Shown in pieces: positions 42,860-57,100 of a stretch of 64,000 bases of DNA. Numbering within the stretch: the first letter of the stretch is position 1; every line of letters starts with the position of its first letter. The DNA lies in NCBI GenBank assembly GCA_004431415.1, contig QPMI01000453.1, positions 1-64,000 on the forward strand, given 5' to 3'. The translations under genes and the position numbers were made by a program. The stretch comes from Cyanophora paradoxa (lineage: Eukaryota; Glaucocystophyceae; Cyanophorales; Cyanophoraceae). The notes under the pieces are model-generated. The model saw only the letters and a list, made by a program, of their open reading frames with translations. It had not been told where the DNA came from and searched no databases.

Positions 42860-44815
42860 TTAACCGGCCGTTGAACGGCAGGAGACTCTGAGGAGCCTCG
42901 GAGAGAGCTCGAGGAGAGAGCCAAGGAAATCAACCAAAGACGGGGAATCCAACAAAAAGGGCCCACAGGAAATTCCGAAAGTTCAGGAGCCGATTTCTCG
43001 GGCTGGATCGAGGGGCAACTCGGGGGCGGCGGCGGCGGAGGCCTAGGGCGGGGCGGCCCGGACTGGCCATGGTGCATGCCGCGCTGGCGGGGGCTCACGG
43101 GGCCCATCGCGATCGACAGACCGCGAAGTGTCGGGCACGAGGTTCGGGAGCCTGAGGGGGGGCTCTGGTTCCGCGTGGTGGGCGAGCTGCACGGGGTGCG
43201 GGCCGGGCCGGCCCCGGGCGGTAGCTGAGGTCCCGCTTGCACAAGGGGCACACGCTGTGCTCCGCGACCCACCTGCGGAGCGGACAGTAAGGCCGCGGGG
43301 AGCGGCGGCGGGCGAGGGGGGACGGAAGCGGGCCTGGCGAGGCAGGGGTACCGGTAATGGAAGGCGTGGGAGCAGGGGAGGAGGGCCGCCTCGTCGCCCT
43401 CGGCCGGGGCCGGGACCCCTCGGGCTCGGAGGGGAGGCCCTCGAGGCAGATGGCGCTGCGGTTCGGATCGATGCCTAGCCGCGAAGGGGGGGGGGGTACA
43501 GCCTAGCGCACCGCCACTCCTGGTACTGCTCGGCGCCGGGGCGGGTCCTGCGGCGCTGTCAGCGGAGCCTCGGAGCCCGGGGACGGAGGGAACGAGAGCT
43601 GGCTTGTCGGCGGGGGCGCCGGCGCCGCGGCGGATCCGGATGCGCGGGAACCGATCGCGAGAGAGGTCGACGCGTGGCCCCGCCGAGGGGTCCGGCCCCT
43701 CATCGGGCTGCGAACTCCTCTAAGAGAGCGCCGCCGTTTCCGGGAGGAAGGGCAAAGGACCGTCGGCGTCGGATGTCGGCGAGGATGACGAGGTCCGCCG
43801 CATATGCATGGCGCATGGCGCGGACCTGCCACAGCCGCCACGCTGCGGCGAGAAGTCAGCGGGCGAGCGGGCGGAAGAGGAGAGGAAGGGCCCGCCGATG
43901 CCCAGCGCGAAGAGGACGGTCGATGCGACGATATCGATGAGGACGGCGATGGACATGAGAGCGAAGTTGACGCGCCGGGGCGTCTAGATCTCCTGGACGG
44001 TTGGGGCCGCGGCGCCGTCGCTCCGCGCGAACGCGGCCGACGGGCTGAGGGTGTAGGCGCACGTCCGCTCCGGCACCCCCTCGCGGGCCTGCCCGGCTCG
44101 CATCGGGGACGGAGAGTCTCAAGGGAGCAGGAACGCACCCAGAAGAAGGCGGCAAGGAGGTCGCGATATCGATCGGCATTCTGGTCCGACGCCTCTTCGA
44201 CAAACCTGCGCGGCCGTCGCCGTCGGCGGCAGCTGCAGCGAGCAGAGTGGACGAAGGCGGCGCGGCGCACGCGCGGACGTCCGAGGCCGAGACCGCGACG
44301 GACCACATCCTGGGGGTACAGGGTCGACGAGGGGGGTACGGTTCACGGGGGGCCGGGGTACCTGATGTTGTCGAGGCCGAGGGTGAAGGGCTCGGGGAGG
44401 CCCACGAAGACGTCGCCGCCCGCCGACTGGGGGGTACGAGGATCAAGGGGGGTACGGGACCGGGGGAATGGGCGCACCTCGGGCACGCGGGGCGCTCCCT
44501 GGGCGCTGCCCCCGCCGGCCGACCCCGAGCCCGGGCCCGAGGCCACGAGGGCGGAGCCGTAGTAGAGCGAGAGCGTTCGTGCAGGGCCGTCGTACGTCAC
44601 TGGCCGCGCCTCGTCGGCCGCGCTCGCGGGAGTGGAATTGGGGCCGAAGCGTACCTATCCAGCTCTGCCAGGCGCTGGCGTTGGAAGGCGGAACCTGGCA
44701 TAGATCTAGATCGAGAACCGGAGGCGGGGGATCCGGAGAGCGCGAGGCCGCTGCCGGGGGCGAAGCTGAAGAAGGCGGATTCTCGGAGGATGAGGTACCG
44801 GTCTTGCATGTTCAT
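42860..44815 (-). CDS. Putative LamG-like/membrane/RING-like multi-exon gene
   Basis: Minus-strand exons suggest one spliced gene. At 44,343-44,600 MTYDGPARTLSLYYGSALVA resembles a LamG/concanavalin-like domain. Across an intron ending CCCCCCAG comes DVFVGLPEPFTLGLDNIR, and across the next (donor GTACCCC, acceptor CCCCAG) MWSVAVSASDVRA, the usual end of that fold. At 43,860-43,970 MSIAVLIDIVASTVLFALGI is a membrane helix. At 43,230-43,470 SAICLEGLP, LLPCSHAFHYR and HSVCPLCKRDL form a RING-H2-like domain. The first Cys is replaced by Ser, and the exon join after HYR is unclear. A surface-sensing ubiquitin ligase is possible; it could also be two genes. Confidence 0.4.
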
Positions 44816-44819
44816 TAAC

Positions 44820-46799
<1,980 letters not shown>

Positions 46800-49017
46800 C
46801 TAGGCGCGGGCACGGAAGGCAGCCGGCGGGCCGGCGCCGGCGGCCTCGGCTGCCCCCCCGAGTTTCTTTCCGGGGTACAGGTCGGAAGGGAGCGGGTCGG
46901 GCTTTCCCGCCCGCCTCTTCGTGTGGGGCCCCGCCGGCGGCTGCGGCTGCCGCTGGGGAAGCGCCGGGGCTCCGGGGCTGCGGACGGCTGCGCCGAAAGT
47001 GCGGCGGGCTTGGGGCGGGGGCGGGGGGAGGAGAAGGGGCTGGGGAGGGGGCGCGCCCCCCTGCCCGAGCTCGAGGGCCCAGAGGGTAGGCGAGTCCACC
47101 CGGAGCCGTTGATGGGTACGGGGATTCCGACCCCGGGCCGCCATCGCGTGGACGGCCTCCGGGGGGGGAGTCGGGGGGGATACCGGAGGCCCGAGCGGAT
47201 CGGGCGCCAGAACGTACGAGGCCGGCGGCGCCGGCGGCGCCGGCGGTGGAGTCACGGCAGAGGCAGGGATCCTGCGGGCGGGGAGCTGCCGCGTCACGGG
47301 CCGGGGGTACGTGATTCAGAGGGGTGGGGGTACGCACTCGCTCAGGAGGTCGGAGCGGTTGGGGGAGGAAACGAGGGAGCGACGGGGGGAGGAGACGACC
47401 GAGCGCCGGACGGGGGAGGAGCGGAGGGACCCCAGCCCGGGCGCCGGGGCCGGGGGTGCCGGCGGGGGGTACGGGTGGGGGTGCGGCGGGTGGGGGTACG
47501 CGGGCCCCGTGAGCAGGTGCGGGAGCTTCTCGAGAACCGGGAAGAGCAGAGCCGCCGGGGCCGAGACGGGGCCGGAGGGCGGGGGGTACAGCGTCGTCGA
47601 GGCGGGCGCCGCCCCCTCCTCGAACCGATCCCTGGGTTCAACACGAGGTCAAGTCAGACTGCTTTTGGAACGCTTGGGGTGCGTAGAGGCGGACGAACCG
47701 CGGCATGGTAGGGGCCGCCGCAGCCGCCTCTTCCAGGCGGTCCCTGTGCTCCTTGCCCAGGGAGCGGAAGCGGGCGTGGATGGCGGCCGCCCGGTGAGCG
47801 TTCGCCTGCGCCTGCGACTGCGCCCACGCCTGCGCCCACGCCGCCTCCTGCTGCGCCTGCGTCGTTGTTAGATGTAGCGGAAGGAACGAAGCAGGCCGTT
47901 GTTAGATGAGCGCCGCTCTTGGCTCTAAGCCGCTCTCTTAATGGCGGCTGCCGCTCTAAGACAAGGGCTTGTAGATATCCAGGCTAAAAAGGGCTTGTAG
48001 ATATATGTTTGTAGACGAAGGACCGAACGCGCCTGCGCGGCGAGGAACGACGCCTGCAGCATCTGCTGCTGGGCCGCCATCGCCTGCAGCGCCGCCTGCT
48101 GCTGCGCGAGCGCCTGCATCTGCTGCTCGTGCTGCAGGGCCGCCGCGTCCATCTGCGAGAAGGGTACGGTTGAACAGAAGGAACGGGCGGGGGGGCAGGG
48201 GGGCTGACCTCTGCCTGGGACGGCTGCGGCGCTTCTCCTCCCTCCCGCCCTCCCTCACCCCCCTCATCATCCTCCCACTCTTCTTCGCGCTCCAGCGGCA
48301 GCGGCAGCGCTGGCGCCGCGGGGAGGGGGCCGCGCCGCCGGCCCCCGCCCTCCCCCTCATCCTCCTCCTCCGCCTCCGCCGCCCCGTCCCCCGCGCGCCC
48401 CGCGGCGGCGGTGGCGGCGACGTTGTCGGCGAGCTGCCGGCGACCGGTCGTCCGACGGTCAGGCCCGCGTCGAGGGGATAGAGAAGAGAAGAAAGAGGAT
48501 ACGTAGGACCCGCTGCAGGAATCAGGGCAAAGAGCTCTCACAATTAGACTCGTGTTAGACTCTTGTAAGGCTCTATAAATCTCTTAATAGACTCCTATAA
48601 GGAATCCATAGAATAACAGGGCCCGACCTGCTGGAGGAACCGTGGCATCGAGCTGGAGCGCCGCAGGGGAGGCCGGCCGTCCCCCTCCCGCCCGGGAAGC
48701 TGCTGCTGCGTCTGCGGCGGAGGCGGAGGCGGCTGCGGCGGATGAGAGTCAGAGTGGGGAAGAAGGAGAAGAAGCGTGGCGAGCCCGTAGCTAGGCGGCG
48801 GCTGCCCGCTTCAGAGGACGGGGCGGGGCGGGGCGGGGCGGGGCGGGGCGGGGCGGGGCGGGGTGGGCGCACGCTGCTTCCTCCCCCTCCCCCCCCTCCT
48901 GCTTGGGGGTCCGAGAGCCTCGAGCCGTCCGCCCCGCCGCCGCCGCCGCCGACCTCCGTCCCCGCCCGCCGCGCGACGCGGCGGGGCGCCGGCTCCTCGC
49001 CGCCGCCCCCGCTCGCC

Positions 49018-49053
<36 letters not shown>

Positions 49054-52000
49054 GCGGCCTGCGCCCCGGCCCGCCCGTAAGCCAAGCCACGGAATAGCGC
49101 GTGGGCCGTGCAGCCTCCCCACGTTCGCGTTTGCTCGACTAGAAGTAGTACGCGCAAGACTCTCCATGAGCCCCCGGCCCGACGCGGACCGGGACGTCGA
49201 AGGCGAACTAGATAGACTCACCGCCTCGGCCTCGGCGTTCAGGCGGGCGATTTCCTCCTTGCGCCTGTGCTCGCGGATGAGCCGCAGCACCCGCCGCCAC
49301 CGCGTCCGCGGGTGGACCTGCCGCCGGGCCGGGCCGGTCAGGTCAGCGAAGAAAGCTGAAGGTCAACTAGTAAGGGCGAAGCACTCGTGAATGGCTGCGT
49401 CTCTTCTTGCTCTCTTGCTAGTTGTAGCGTGCTAAGTTACTGGCTTGCCAGCTAGCTTGCTCTTCGCACTTGCCAAAAGGATCTGCTCTGCGGACTCTCT
49501 CTCACCTTGGGGAGGTCCTTCCCCTTGTCGAGTAGTGCCGCCTCGAGCCGCAGGCGCGCCGCGCGCTCCTCGAGCTCGCCCTCCCCCACCGCCCCGCTCC
49601 TCCGCAGCGCCTGCCGGGGGGAGTGAGGGGAGGTGAGAGGAGAGGAGAGGGCGGCAGGCGTGGGGGCCCTGGAGTGGGGACTCTCTCTCCTGTCATGTCC
49701 TTCCTATGGAATTCCTATCTATCCTTTGATTCCTTCGACTTCAATTTCTTAGTGGAATGGAGCCACGCTCCGCCGCAGAAATGGAGTCGGAATGGAGGTT
49801 TGACGCCGCGTTAATTTACGCCGCAGTAATTTTGTGCCAGACGGTAGACTAGATTCAGACTTGGGCTCTTATTATCTATCCACACAGCGGACCTGCAGGA
49901 TGCTCTGCTGCCTCTGCTGCTCGGCGCCCGGCCAGAGCGCCTGCGAGGCCGCCTCTCTCAGCTCCCGCTCCTCGTTCGTGGTCGGCTCCAGCTGCGCGTA
50001 GGGCAGCAGCGCGAAGAGGCCCTCCTGGGATTCGACCACGGGCCTCAGCTCCTCTGCGAACGAAGCTCAGGAAAAGAAAAAAAGAGAAAAAAGAAAGGAA
50101 CGCGCTGTTGCGGGCGAGGCGGGAGAGCGCGAGGACGGCGCCGCGCTCGATGCGGGGCCGCCCCGCCCGCGAGAGGATCACAAGCGTCCGCACGCTCTCC
50201 GGCGCCGCCATCGCCCCGTGGCTCGCCTCTGCGAACGAAGTGAAGTGAGCGGAGCGAAAAAAGGAGACGAAAAGGAAAAAAGAGGAGGGGGGTACCGGAT
50301 CGGGCGTAGTTCGCCAGCGCCGAAACCGCCTCCATCACGACCTCGTCCTGCGCCGAAAGCGGCGCGAGTCAGTTCAGTTCAGAGTGGACGAAAGCGGCAC
50401 GCGTCGGATTCGAACGCACGTGCCCCGACCCGAGGCGGGAGACGAGCAGGGGCGCCGTGTGCAGTTCCACCAGCTGCCGCAGCGCCTCCTCTGCGAACAA
50501 AGGCGATCGCGAACGAAGCTCAGGTCAGGCTCAGGTGAGCTTAGGAAGCGAAAGGGGCGCACGGTCGCGGCTGAGGTGCTTGGCGCAGCGGATGCCCTGC
50601 AGGTGGACCCGCGGCATCGGGTGCTGCGCGCGCACGCCCGCCCGCCCGCCCGCGTCGGCCGGAGGAGGACGGGGACGAGGAGGAGGAGAACGTTCCCCTC
50701 GGAGCTGCTAAGAGGGAAGCCTCCTCCGAGCATCTCGCTCACCTGAATCATGGACTTGACGATTCTTAGGACGTCCTCGTCAATGACGCCACGCGGGATC
50801 GGCTCCAGCTGAGAGAGATTAGGGAGGTTTAATTTGTCGGCGCAGCGCGTTCCGCTTTGTCTATGCTAGGGTACGCGGCCGGGTACAGGGCCGAACGGGG
50901 GGTACACGCACCCGGAGGAGATTGGCCAGCACGGCGGCCGGGGCGACGCGGTACTCGTTCTCTGCGCGCGGGGGCGGGCGGGTGACGTCACGCCGGCGTC
51001 GGCGCTGTCCTGTAGATGCCCGACGGGGGTGGAGGGGGTGGAGGAGGGTACGCGCGCACGGATGAAGGGGTTCAAGAGCTGCGGGACGGGCGGGCGGGCA
51101 AGAGGGCGTGAGGGGGGAGGAGGGGGGAAAGGGGGGGGGGGGGGGGGCGGGGGGGGGGATGCTTTAAGGTGATAGATAGGCCAGATAGATAGATAGATTA
51201 TGGAAGGCCATTAAAGCGGCCCTTATTAGTTGAGGGGCGCGCGCACGTCATTGAGCACGGCGGCGTGGAAGCCGCCACGGACGAAGAGGCGCGCGATCTC
51301 CGCTGCGGGCGGGGCGGGGCGGGGCGGGGCGGGGCGGTCAGAGAACTACCCTGGCAAGCTTGTGCAGATGGAGGCGGCAACAACAACGGGCTTAGGCGGC
51401 TGCCTGGCCGCAGCCCCGCCCCGCCCGGCTCCGCCCGGCCCGGCCCCGCTCACCGCTCTCGGTCATGTTCTTGAGGATGTTGTACGCCATCTGATGGCGG
51501 GGCGGCGGGCATCAGACGGAGACCAGGAAGGAGGGCCGCATGCCCAGGCTACGGCGGGATGGGGGAAAGAGGAACGCGGGGGAACGTTCGCTCGCCTGGT
51601 GAACGTCGAGGTCGTCCAGCGAGGTCTCGATCAGGCGAAGGATCTCCTGCGGGGCGTCGCAGTCGGAGGGGGGGGGGAAGTGGGGGGGGAAGGAAAGGGG
51701 GGTATACGTACGTCGATCTTGAGGGCGCGGGCGGCCTGCTTGGCGGCCTCGGGGTCCCCCCGCGTGACGTTCCGGATGATTGTGAGGGCCTCAAGCCGCC
51801 CCGCCCTGCGCGCGCGCACGCGTACCCCTCTCCCTCTGAGCCTTCGTTCTCGTCCTTCCAAAAGAACAATTGCGTACCCGTTCTCGGCGGCGATGCGCCC
51901 GAGGGGCTCCAGCGCCCCCGCCTGCACGATCTCCCGCGCCCGAAAGGCTGCGCCGAAAGCTCGACACGAGGGGGGGAGAAGCGAAAGGGGGGTACGGCAC

Positions 52001-53280
52001 CGTTCTCGGAGTGCTCGAGCAGCTCGGCGATGGCGAGCGGGCGCGTCTGGCGCTGGCCCAGCGCCTGGGCCAGCGCGAGCACGCGGCCCTCCCCTATACC
52101 CCCCTTCGTCGAATCTTCCTCTGTGCGAGTACGCGTTGAGCTCTCTCAGGATGTATCGATGGAGCATTCGTAGAGGGGAGGGCGGGGGGGCGCACTGTGG
52201 GCGGCCCCGGCGGCGGCGGCCCCCGCCATCGAAACGAACTTCTGGAGCCCTAGGGCCTGGTCCCACTGGCGGAGGCAGCTTAGAGAGGACAGAGAAGGAG
52301 ACGAAGACGGGGGCGAAAGAAAGAAAGAAAGAAAGGGGCGCCGGCGCGCCTTGAAGCTCGACGCGCGCTTGAGCGAGTTGCGGCGCCTCGGGTCGAAGTC
52401 GACGTGCCCCACGGCCCGCTCCCGCGCCCGCCTCCCCGCGTCCGCGATGACGTCACGCAGGTCGGCGTCCTCCCGCCCCGCCTCCCGCCGCCGCCGCACC
52501 TGCCGCGCCGCGCCCGATCGACGCCGCCCCCAAAGCCGCGGAGCGGCGACGATGCGCAGGGCAGGGCTGGGCGGGGCGGGGCGGGGCGGGGGGGGACAGG
52601 ACGAGGGAGGCGGGGCGGGGCGGCGCAGGGAGGGCCTAGGCCGGGGCGGGCGGGGCCTAGGGCGGGGCAGGGCGGAAAGGCGCGCGGCGGGCGGGGGCGG
52701 GGCGGGGCGGGGCTGAGAGGGGCGGGGCGGGGCGGGGCGGCGCAGGGAGGGCCTAGGCCGGGGCGGGGCGGGGCCTAGGGCGGGGCGGGGCGGAAAGGCG
52801 CGCGGCGGGCGGGGGCGGGGCGGGGCGGGGCTGAGAGGGGCGGGGCGGGGCGGGGCGGGGCCTAGGGCGGGGCGGGGCGGAAAGGCGCGCGGCGGGCGGG
52901 GGCGGGGCGGGGCGGGGCTGAGAGGGGCGGGGCGGGGCGGGGCGGGGCGGGACGGGGCGGGGCGGGGCGGGGCGGGGCGGGGCGGGCCTAGGGCGGGGGG
53001 CGGGGGGCGGGGTGGAAAGGCGCGGCGGGGCGGGCGGCCTCACCTCCCGAACGCACTCGCGGAGGCGGTGCAGGACGGTGCGCTTGTGCCAGGCGCGGAG
53101 CACGGCTTTCCTCTCCTTGACGGGGTAGGCGAGCAGATTCGGCGGCTGCAGGTGACGCGCGCGCTCCTCCTCGAACATGCGCCTGACGCGCGCCATGACC
53201 TCCATCGCGTGCTCGTCGAGCTGCGCTTCCTGCTCCTCCTCATCGTGCTTCGCCTTGATCACCGGGTGCGAGTTGCCCAT
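46800..53280 (-). CDS. Large armadillo-repeat protein with Gln/Pro-rich tail, many exons
   Basis: The ATG at 53,280 gives [20 protein letters not shown]; exon 1 ends at 53,044 (donor GTGAGG). After a 544-bp intron come [20 protein letters not shown] and basic sequence. Armadillo/HEAT-like helices then appear exon by exon, e.g. [90 protein letters not shown] and [16 protein letters not shown], the last joined to [20 protein letters not shown]. The tail is charged ([20 protein letters not shown]), then poly-Gln, then [20 protein letters not shown] and Pro-rich to a stop at 46,800. Armadillo folds bind peptides and scaffolds. The exon list is partial, and the Pro-rich end could be a separate gene. 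Confidence 0.6.
47880..48010 (-). repeat. Short intronic duplications in the armadillo gene
   Basis: GGGCTTGTAGATAT occurs twice (about 47,966 and 47,990) and GTTGTTAGATG(A/T)(A/G) twice (about 47,863 and 47,896). They lie in an intron between Gln-rich exons. Confidence 0.5.
48811..48864. repeat. (GGGGC)n pentamer run
   Basis: About ten consecutive GGGGC units, on the minus strand GCCCC, lying in a presumed intron of the armadillo gene. Similar runs recur at 51,305-51,336, 52,556-53,030, 61,938-61,975 and 62,223-62,250. Confidence 0.85.
49019..49053 (-). repeat. CAG repeat encoding poly-Gln
   Basis: Eleven CTG units on the plus strand; on the minus strand CAG encodes about 11 Gln in the Gln/Ala-rich tail of the armadillo-type protein. 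Confidence 0.7.
51131..51158. repeat. Long G run
   Basis: Seventeen G, one C, then ten more G. On the minus strand it is a C-rich polypyrimidine stretch in an intron of the armadillo gene. Confidence 0.85.
52500..53043 (-). repeat. Intron 1 of the armadillo gene, made of GGGGC-type minisatellite
   Basis: The 544-bp intron (donor GTGAGG at 53,043, acceptor GCGGCAG at 52,500) is almost entirely GGGGC pentamers arranged in higher-order units with CCTAGGGCGGGGC, GGAAAGGCGCGCGGCGGGCG and GGGGCTGAGAGGGGCGGGGC. These units recur with a period near 130 bp. It is extremely G-rich on the plus strand and C-rich in the transcript. Confidence 0.8.
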
Positions 53281-54180
53281 CCTGCCAGGCCGAGCAGCTG
53301 CGCAGCCCGAGCAGCTGCCCTAGCTAAGCCCTAGCTGCGGCCGGGCTCCAGCTGCAGCCGCTGAGCCGCTACCTTAAGCTTGGACTCAGCGCCGCCACGC
53401 GGAACTCGAGCTTGACGGCTGCTTCCTTCCGCCACGAGGAGGATCGCCCCATTACGTGCTTTCACCTGCAGCGGATCGCTCGCCCTCCATCCCACAGCCG
53501 GCCGAGGTGCCAGCCGCTCGCGGCGAAGTCGATCGACGTCTTAGGCACGGTAAAGGGTACAGGCACGATGCAAAATATGGGTACGATAATCAATCACGTT
53601 TTATGGGAATCTCGGAATAATTAAATAATCTTTAGTGTATATAGATTAATATATTAGATTTAAGCTTATCCACTTGACCGATTCAGGGGAGAATCCTCGT
53701 CCGATCGATCGATATCGTCTATCCGGACGGCGCCGGCCCGCGCGCGCGTGCATGTGCGCCCGCCATGGCCACGCGAGCTGAGCATGTCAAAATTAAATTA
53801 ACCGTTTCGCGAACCCGGCGGGTCCATCATGATCAATTCCGAAGTTCACACCGTCGCGCAATGGTTGAAGCCAACCATGGCAACTCGAAGGCCCTAGTGA
53901 GAAGGATTGTTATTTTGCACGTGAGGCAAAATACCGCGAACCGCCCATGCACCTGTAGCCCTCGCTGCGAACTGCTCCTCCCCCCCAGCAGTCTCTTTTT
54001 CTTTCCCCGCGTGCTCCCTTCCTTCGTCTCCCAGCCCTCGCATCGCCCTAGGATCAGCACAGCAAACATCAGTAACGTCTTAGGAGCAGCAGGGTGTGGG
54101 CGGAGCGCGCGGAGCCGGGGTGTCCAGTTGGGGCTTGTAGAGATTGTCGTGTAGGATGGGCCAGCACCCGCGCGTAGTGG
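53281..54180. other. Intergenic region with a short AT-rich island
   Basis: A divergent gap between the armadillo gene (minus) and the AP2 gene (plus), so promoters of both probably lie here. 53,560-53,680 is strikingly AT-rich (AATAATTAAATAATC, GTATATAGATTAATATAT) for this GC-rich host DNA. No gene is supported. Confidence 0.45.
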
Positions 54181-57100
54181 ATGGACACCTTCCGGTACGT
54201 TGAATTGCTTCTCCTGCGCCCCGGCGCGGCTGCGCGCGAGCGGATGGAATCTTCGCCGCTTTGTGCCAACCGTCACCCGCAGTCGTTCCGGCCAAAGCGG
54301 AGTAGGAGCTCGGGCGATCTCAATGCATTGGAAGTCGCAGCGTCCGTCTCCATTCCAGAGGAGAGCAGCCCGCCGGTCCTCGAGGCGATGTTACCGGTCG
54401 GGGCCGTCCAAATGACCACGCGGTCATCGTCCCGTCCGTCGAAGGCCAGGAAAGTCGATGTGCGTCCATTTGCTTCTGATCGAACCGATCCCCCCTCCCC
54501 GCCGCACTGCTTGCCCCCTGCCCCATCTGGTCAAAGTTGTCCTTCCGGTCAAGCCGGTTGCGTCCTATGCGGGAAGCCCCTTAGAGCGCCCCCTACAGTG
54601 CTTTCTTTTCGTATCGGCTGAAGATCGCCCCCGCGCGCGGGCCACCGTTCCGAGTGCAGGCTGCAGGGGGAACACTAAGTACAGGAACCTAGAGCCTTGC
54701 CCGCGCCCCCTCCCATTCCTTCTCGCAATAAATCGACTGCTCCCGCTTTCTCTGAAGCTCGCATCCGCAGGTCGTGCCGGCGAAGCCTTCGGAGGAGGGG
54801 ATGTGTGTTCACACCCCCTACCGCGGTGCGTCGCCCGTCCGATTGTGCTCACGCATGCAGATTTGTGACCGTTTGTCCAGGGATCTATTGGCACTACGGG
54901 CGGTGGCGTGCGCGGATCTGCTACAAGCGCGTCGTGAAGCACCTGTCGCAGTGGAACAGCGCCGAGGACGCGGTGCGCACGCTCTATCGCTTTCGTTTCC
55001 TTTTGCCGTTCCGGGCGTACGCTAGAGCCCAATGACGCTCTCCCCGCCCGTTCTGACCGATTGCTTCTTTTCGCGGTATCGAATCGGCCGGGCTGACCGT
55101 TTCTTGCAGGCGCGCGAGTACGACCGCGTTAACATTGTGCTGCACGGAGACAACGCCAGTACGAACTTTCCGGTGTCGACGTACGAGAAGGAGGACTTTT
55201 ACGAGCGCTGGGCGGCCGGGGAGGTCCGCGGCTTGCCCACGGACCGCGACGCGACTCTGGACGAGATCTCTGCGTATCTCAACCGCGTCGTGAAGTTCGT
55301 CGCGGAGTACGCGCCGCCCCCGACGAACGGCGGCGCGGATGCCGGCGACGAGGGCGGCTCGGGCGCCGCGGGCTACAAGGGCGTCTTCCCGTGCTCCAAC
55401 CAGTGGGCAACTGTCATTCGGTACTACGGCGCATCGAAGCGCCTCGTCGGCTTCCCGACCGCCGAGGATGCGGTGCGTCCCGCGTGCTCGTCCTGTCAGC
55501 CCTTCGGCCCGGCGCCTCCTGACGCGCCCGCCAGGCTCGCATGTACGACCGGATGGTTCTGGTTCTCAAGGGCACGAAGCGCGCGAGCACTAACTTCTCC
55601 AAGGAGCACTACCAGAACGAGGTGAGGTCCGGCGCGTCGCCCGGTCATCGGACCCCGATTTGATCCGTTCGTTCGCCGCAGCCTTTCTACCGGAAGCTCA
55701 TGCTGCTGCGACCGGACGGCGACGGCTTCATCGACGCGCGCGCGTTCTTCCCCGGCGCCGGCAAGGGCGACTCGAGCCGGGGCCGGGACACGGCCAAGAC
55801 CTGCATCACGCGGGCTCTCAAGCTGCTCTCCGACTGCGGCGCGTACACCGTGACGGAGGCGGATGGAGCGGCGTCGATCGCGCCCGTGCCGGCCTCGGCC
55901 GGCGGCGTTCCCGCCTACCTCCCGCACCTGATGCTCCCCGCATCGCCGACCGGCAGCTCGACGTCGGTCTGCTCCAGCAGCAAGCGCAGCCGCGGGCGCC
56001 CGCCCAAGCACCCGCGCGCCGCTTCGAGCGCCGCGGAGCCGTCCGGGGCGCCGGTGCCGGCGTTCCAGCGCGCGCGGCGCGCAGCGGCAGCTGCGGCCGC
56101 TATGTTCTCGGAGCAGCTGGAGAGCGATACGGAGACCGAGAGCGACGGCGAGGGCAAGGGCGGGGAGAAGCAGAGCAAGCGGGCGCGGCACGCCGCGCAC
56201 GAGGAGCAGGAGCACGAACAGGAGGAGGACGGCGAAGACGAGCAGGTCGAGATCGAGCAGGACGGGGTGCGCCAAGCCTCGCTTGATTCGCGCCGCTGCC
56301 GCTGACACGCCGAACGCTCTTAGGACGACGAGGACTACGTGGAGCCGGCGCGGGGCGGCCGCGAGCGCGACCGGAGGCGCCGCGCCGCGCAGCGAGAGGC
56401 GAAGGCGCGCGCGGCGGCGGTCGCAGCGCACCAGCAGCAGGCGGCGGCGTTCCTGCACGCGCAGCAGCAGCGGCAGGCCTTCGCCGCCGCGCGCCGCGCG
56501 GCGACGAACGAGCTCTCGGTGAAGGTCGAGGTGGTGGAGGACGAGGAGGACGACGACGAGGACGAGGCGATCCCACCCTCGGCGCCGCCCACGATCGCCA
56601 TGCCGATCCCCATCCTCCCGCCCTCGGCCCGGCCCCGCTCGGCCATCGCCGCCATCGCGCTCCGCGGCGAGCAGTTCGGCGCGGTGGGCCTTGGCCCGAG
56701 CTCGCCGGCCGGCGCCACGTCGCCCCGGGTCGTGCAGATCTCCTCCCCGCGCCCGGCGCCCGTCGCGCAGCCGCCCGCCAGCACCAACAACACCTTCGCC
56801 GCGATCAAGCGCACCCCCTCCCCGCCCTCCTCCTCCTCCCTCGCCCCCGTCAAGACCGAGCCCGCTGAGGCGCCCTCGCCCCCGGCGCCGGCCGCCGACT
56901 CGCCCAACTCGTCGCCGCCCTCGTCGGCTCCGGCCTCACCCGTCCATCACCCGATGGCCGCCGGGTGCCCGAGCTTCCGCCCCGTGCTGACCGAGGAAGC
57001 CCCGCGGGTCCTCCCCGCGCCCGTCAAGGCACCGTCGCCGCCGGCGCCGCCGGCGGCGCAGGCGGCGGCGAACCCGGCCGCGGCGGCCGCTGCCGCCTCG

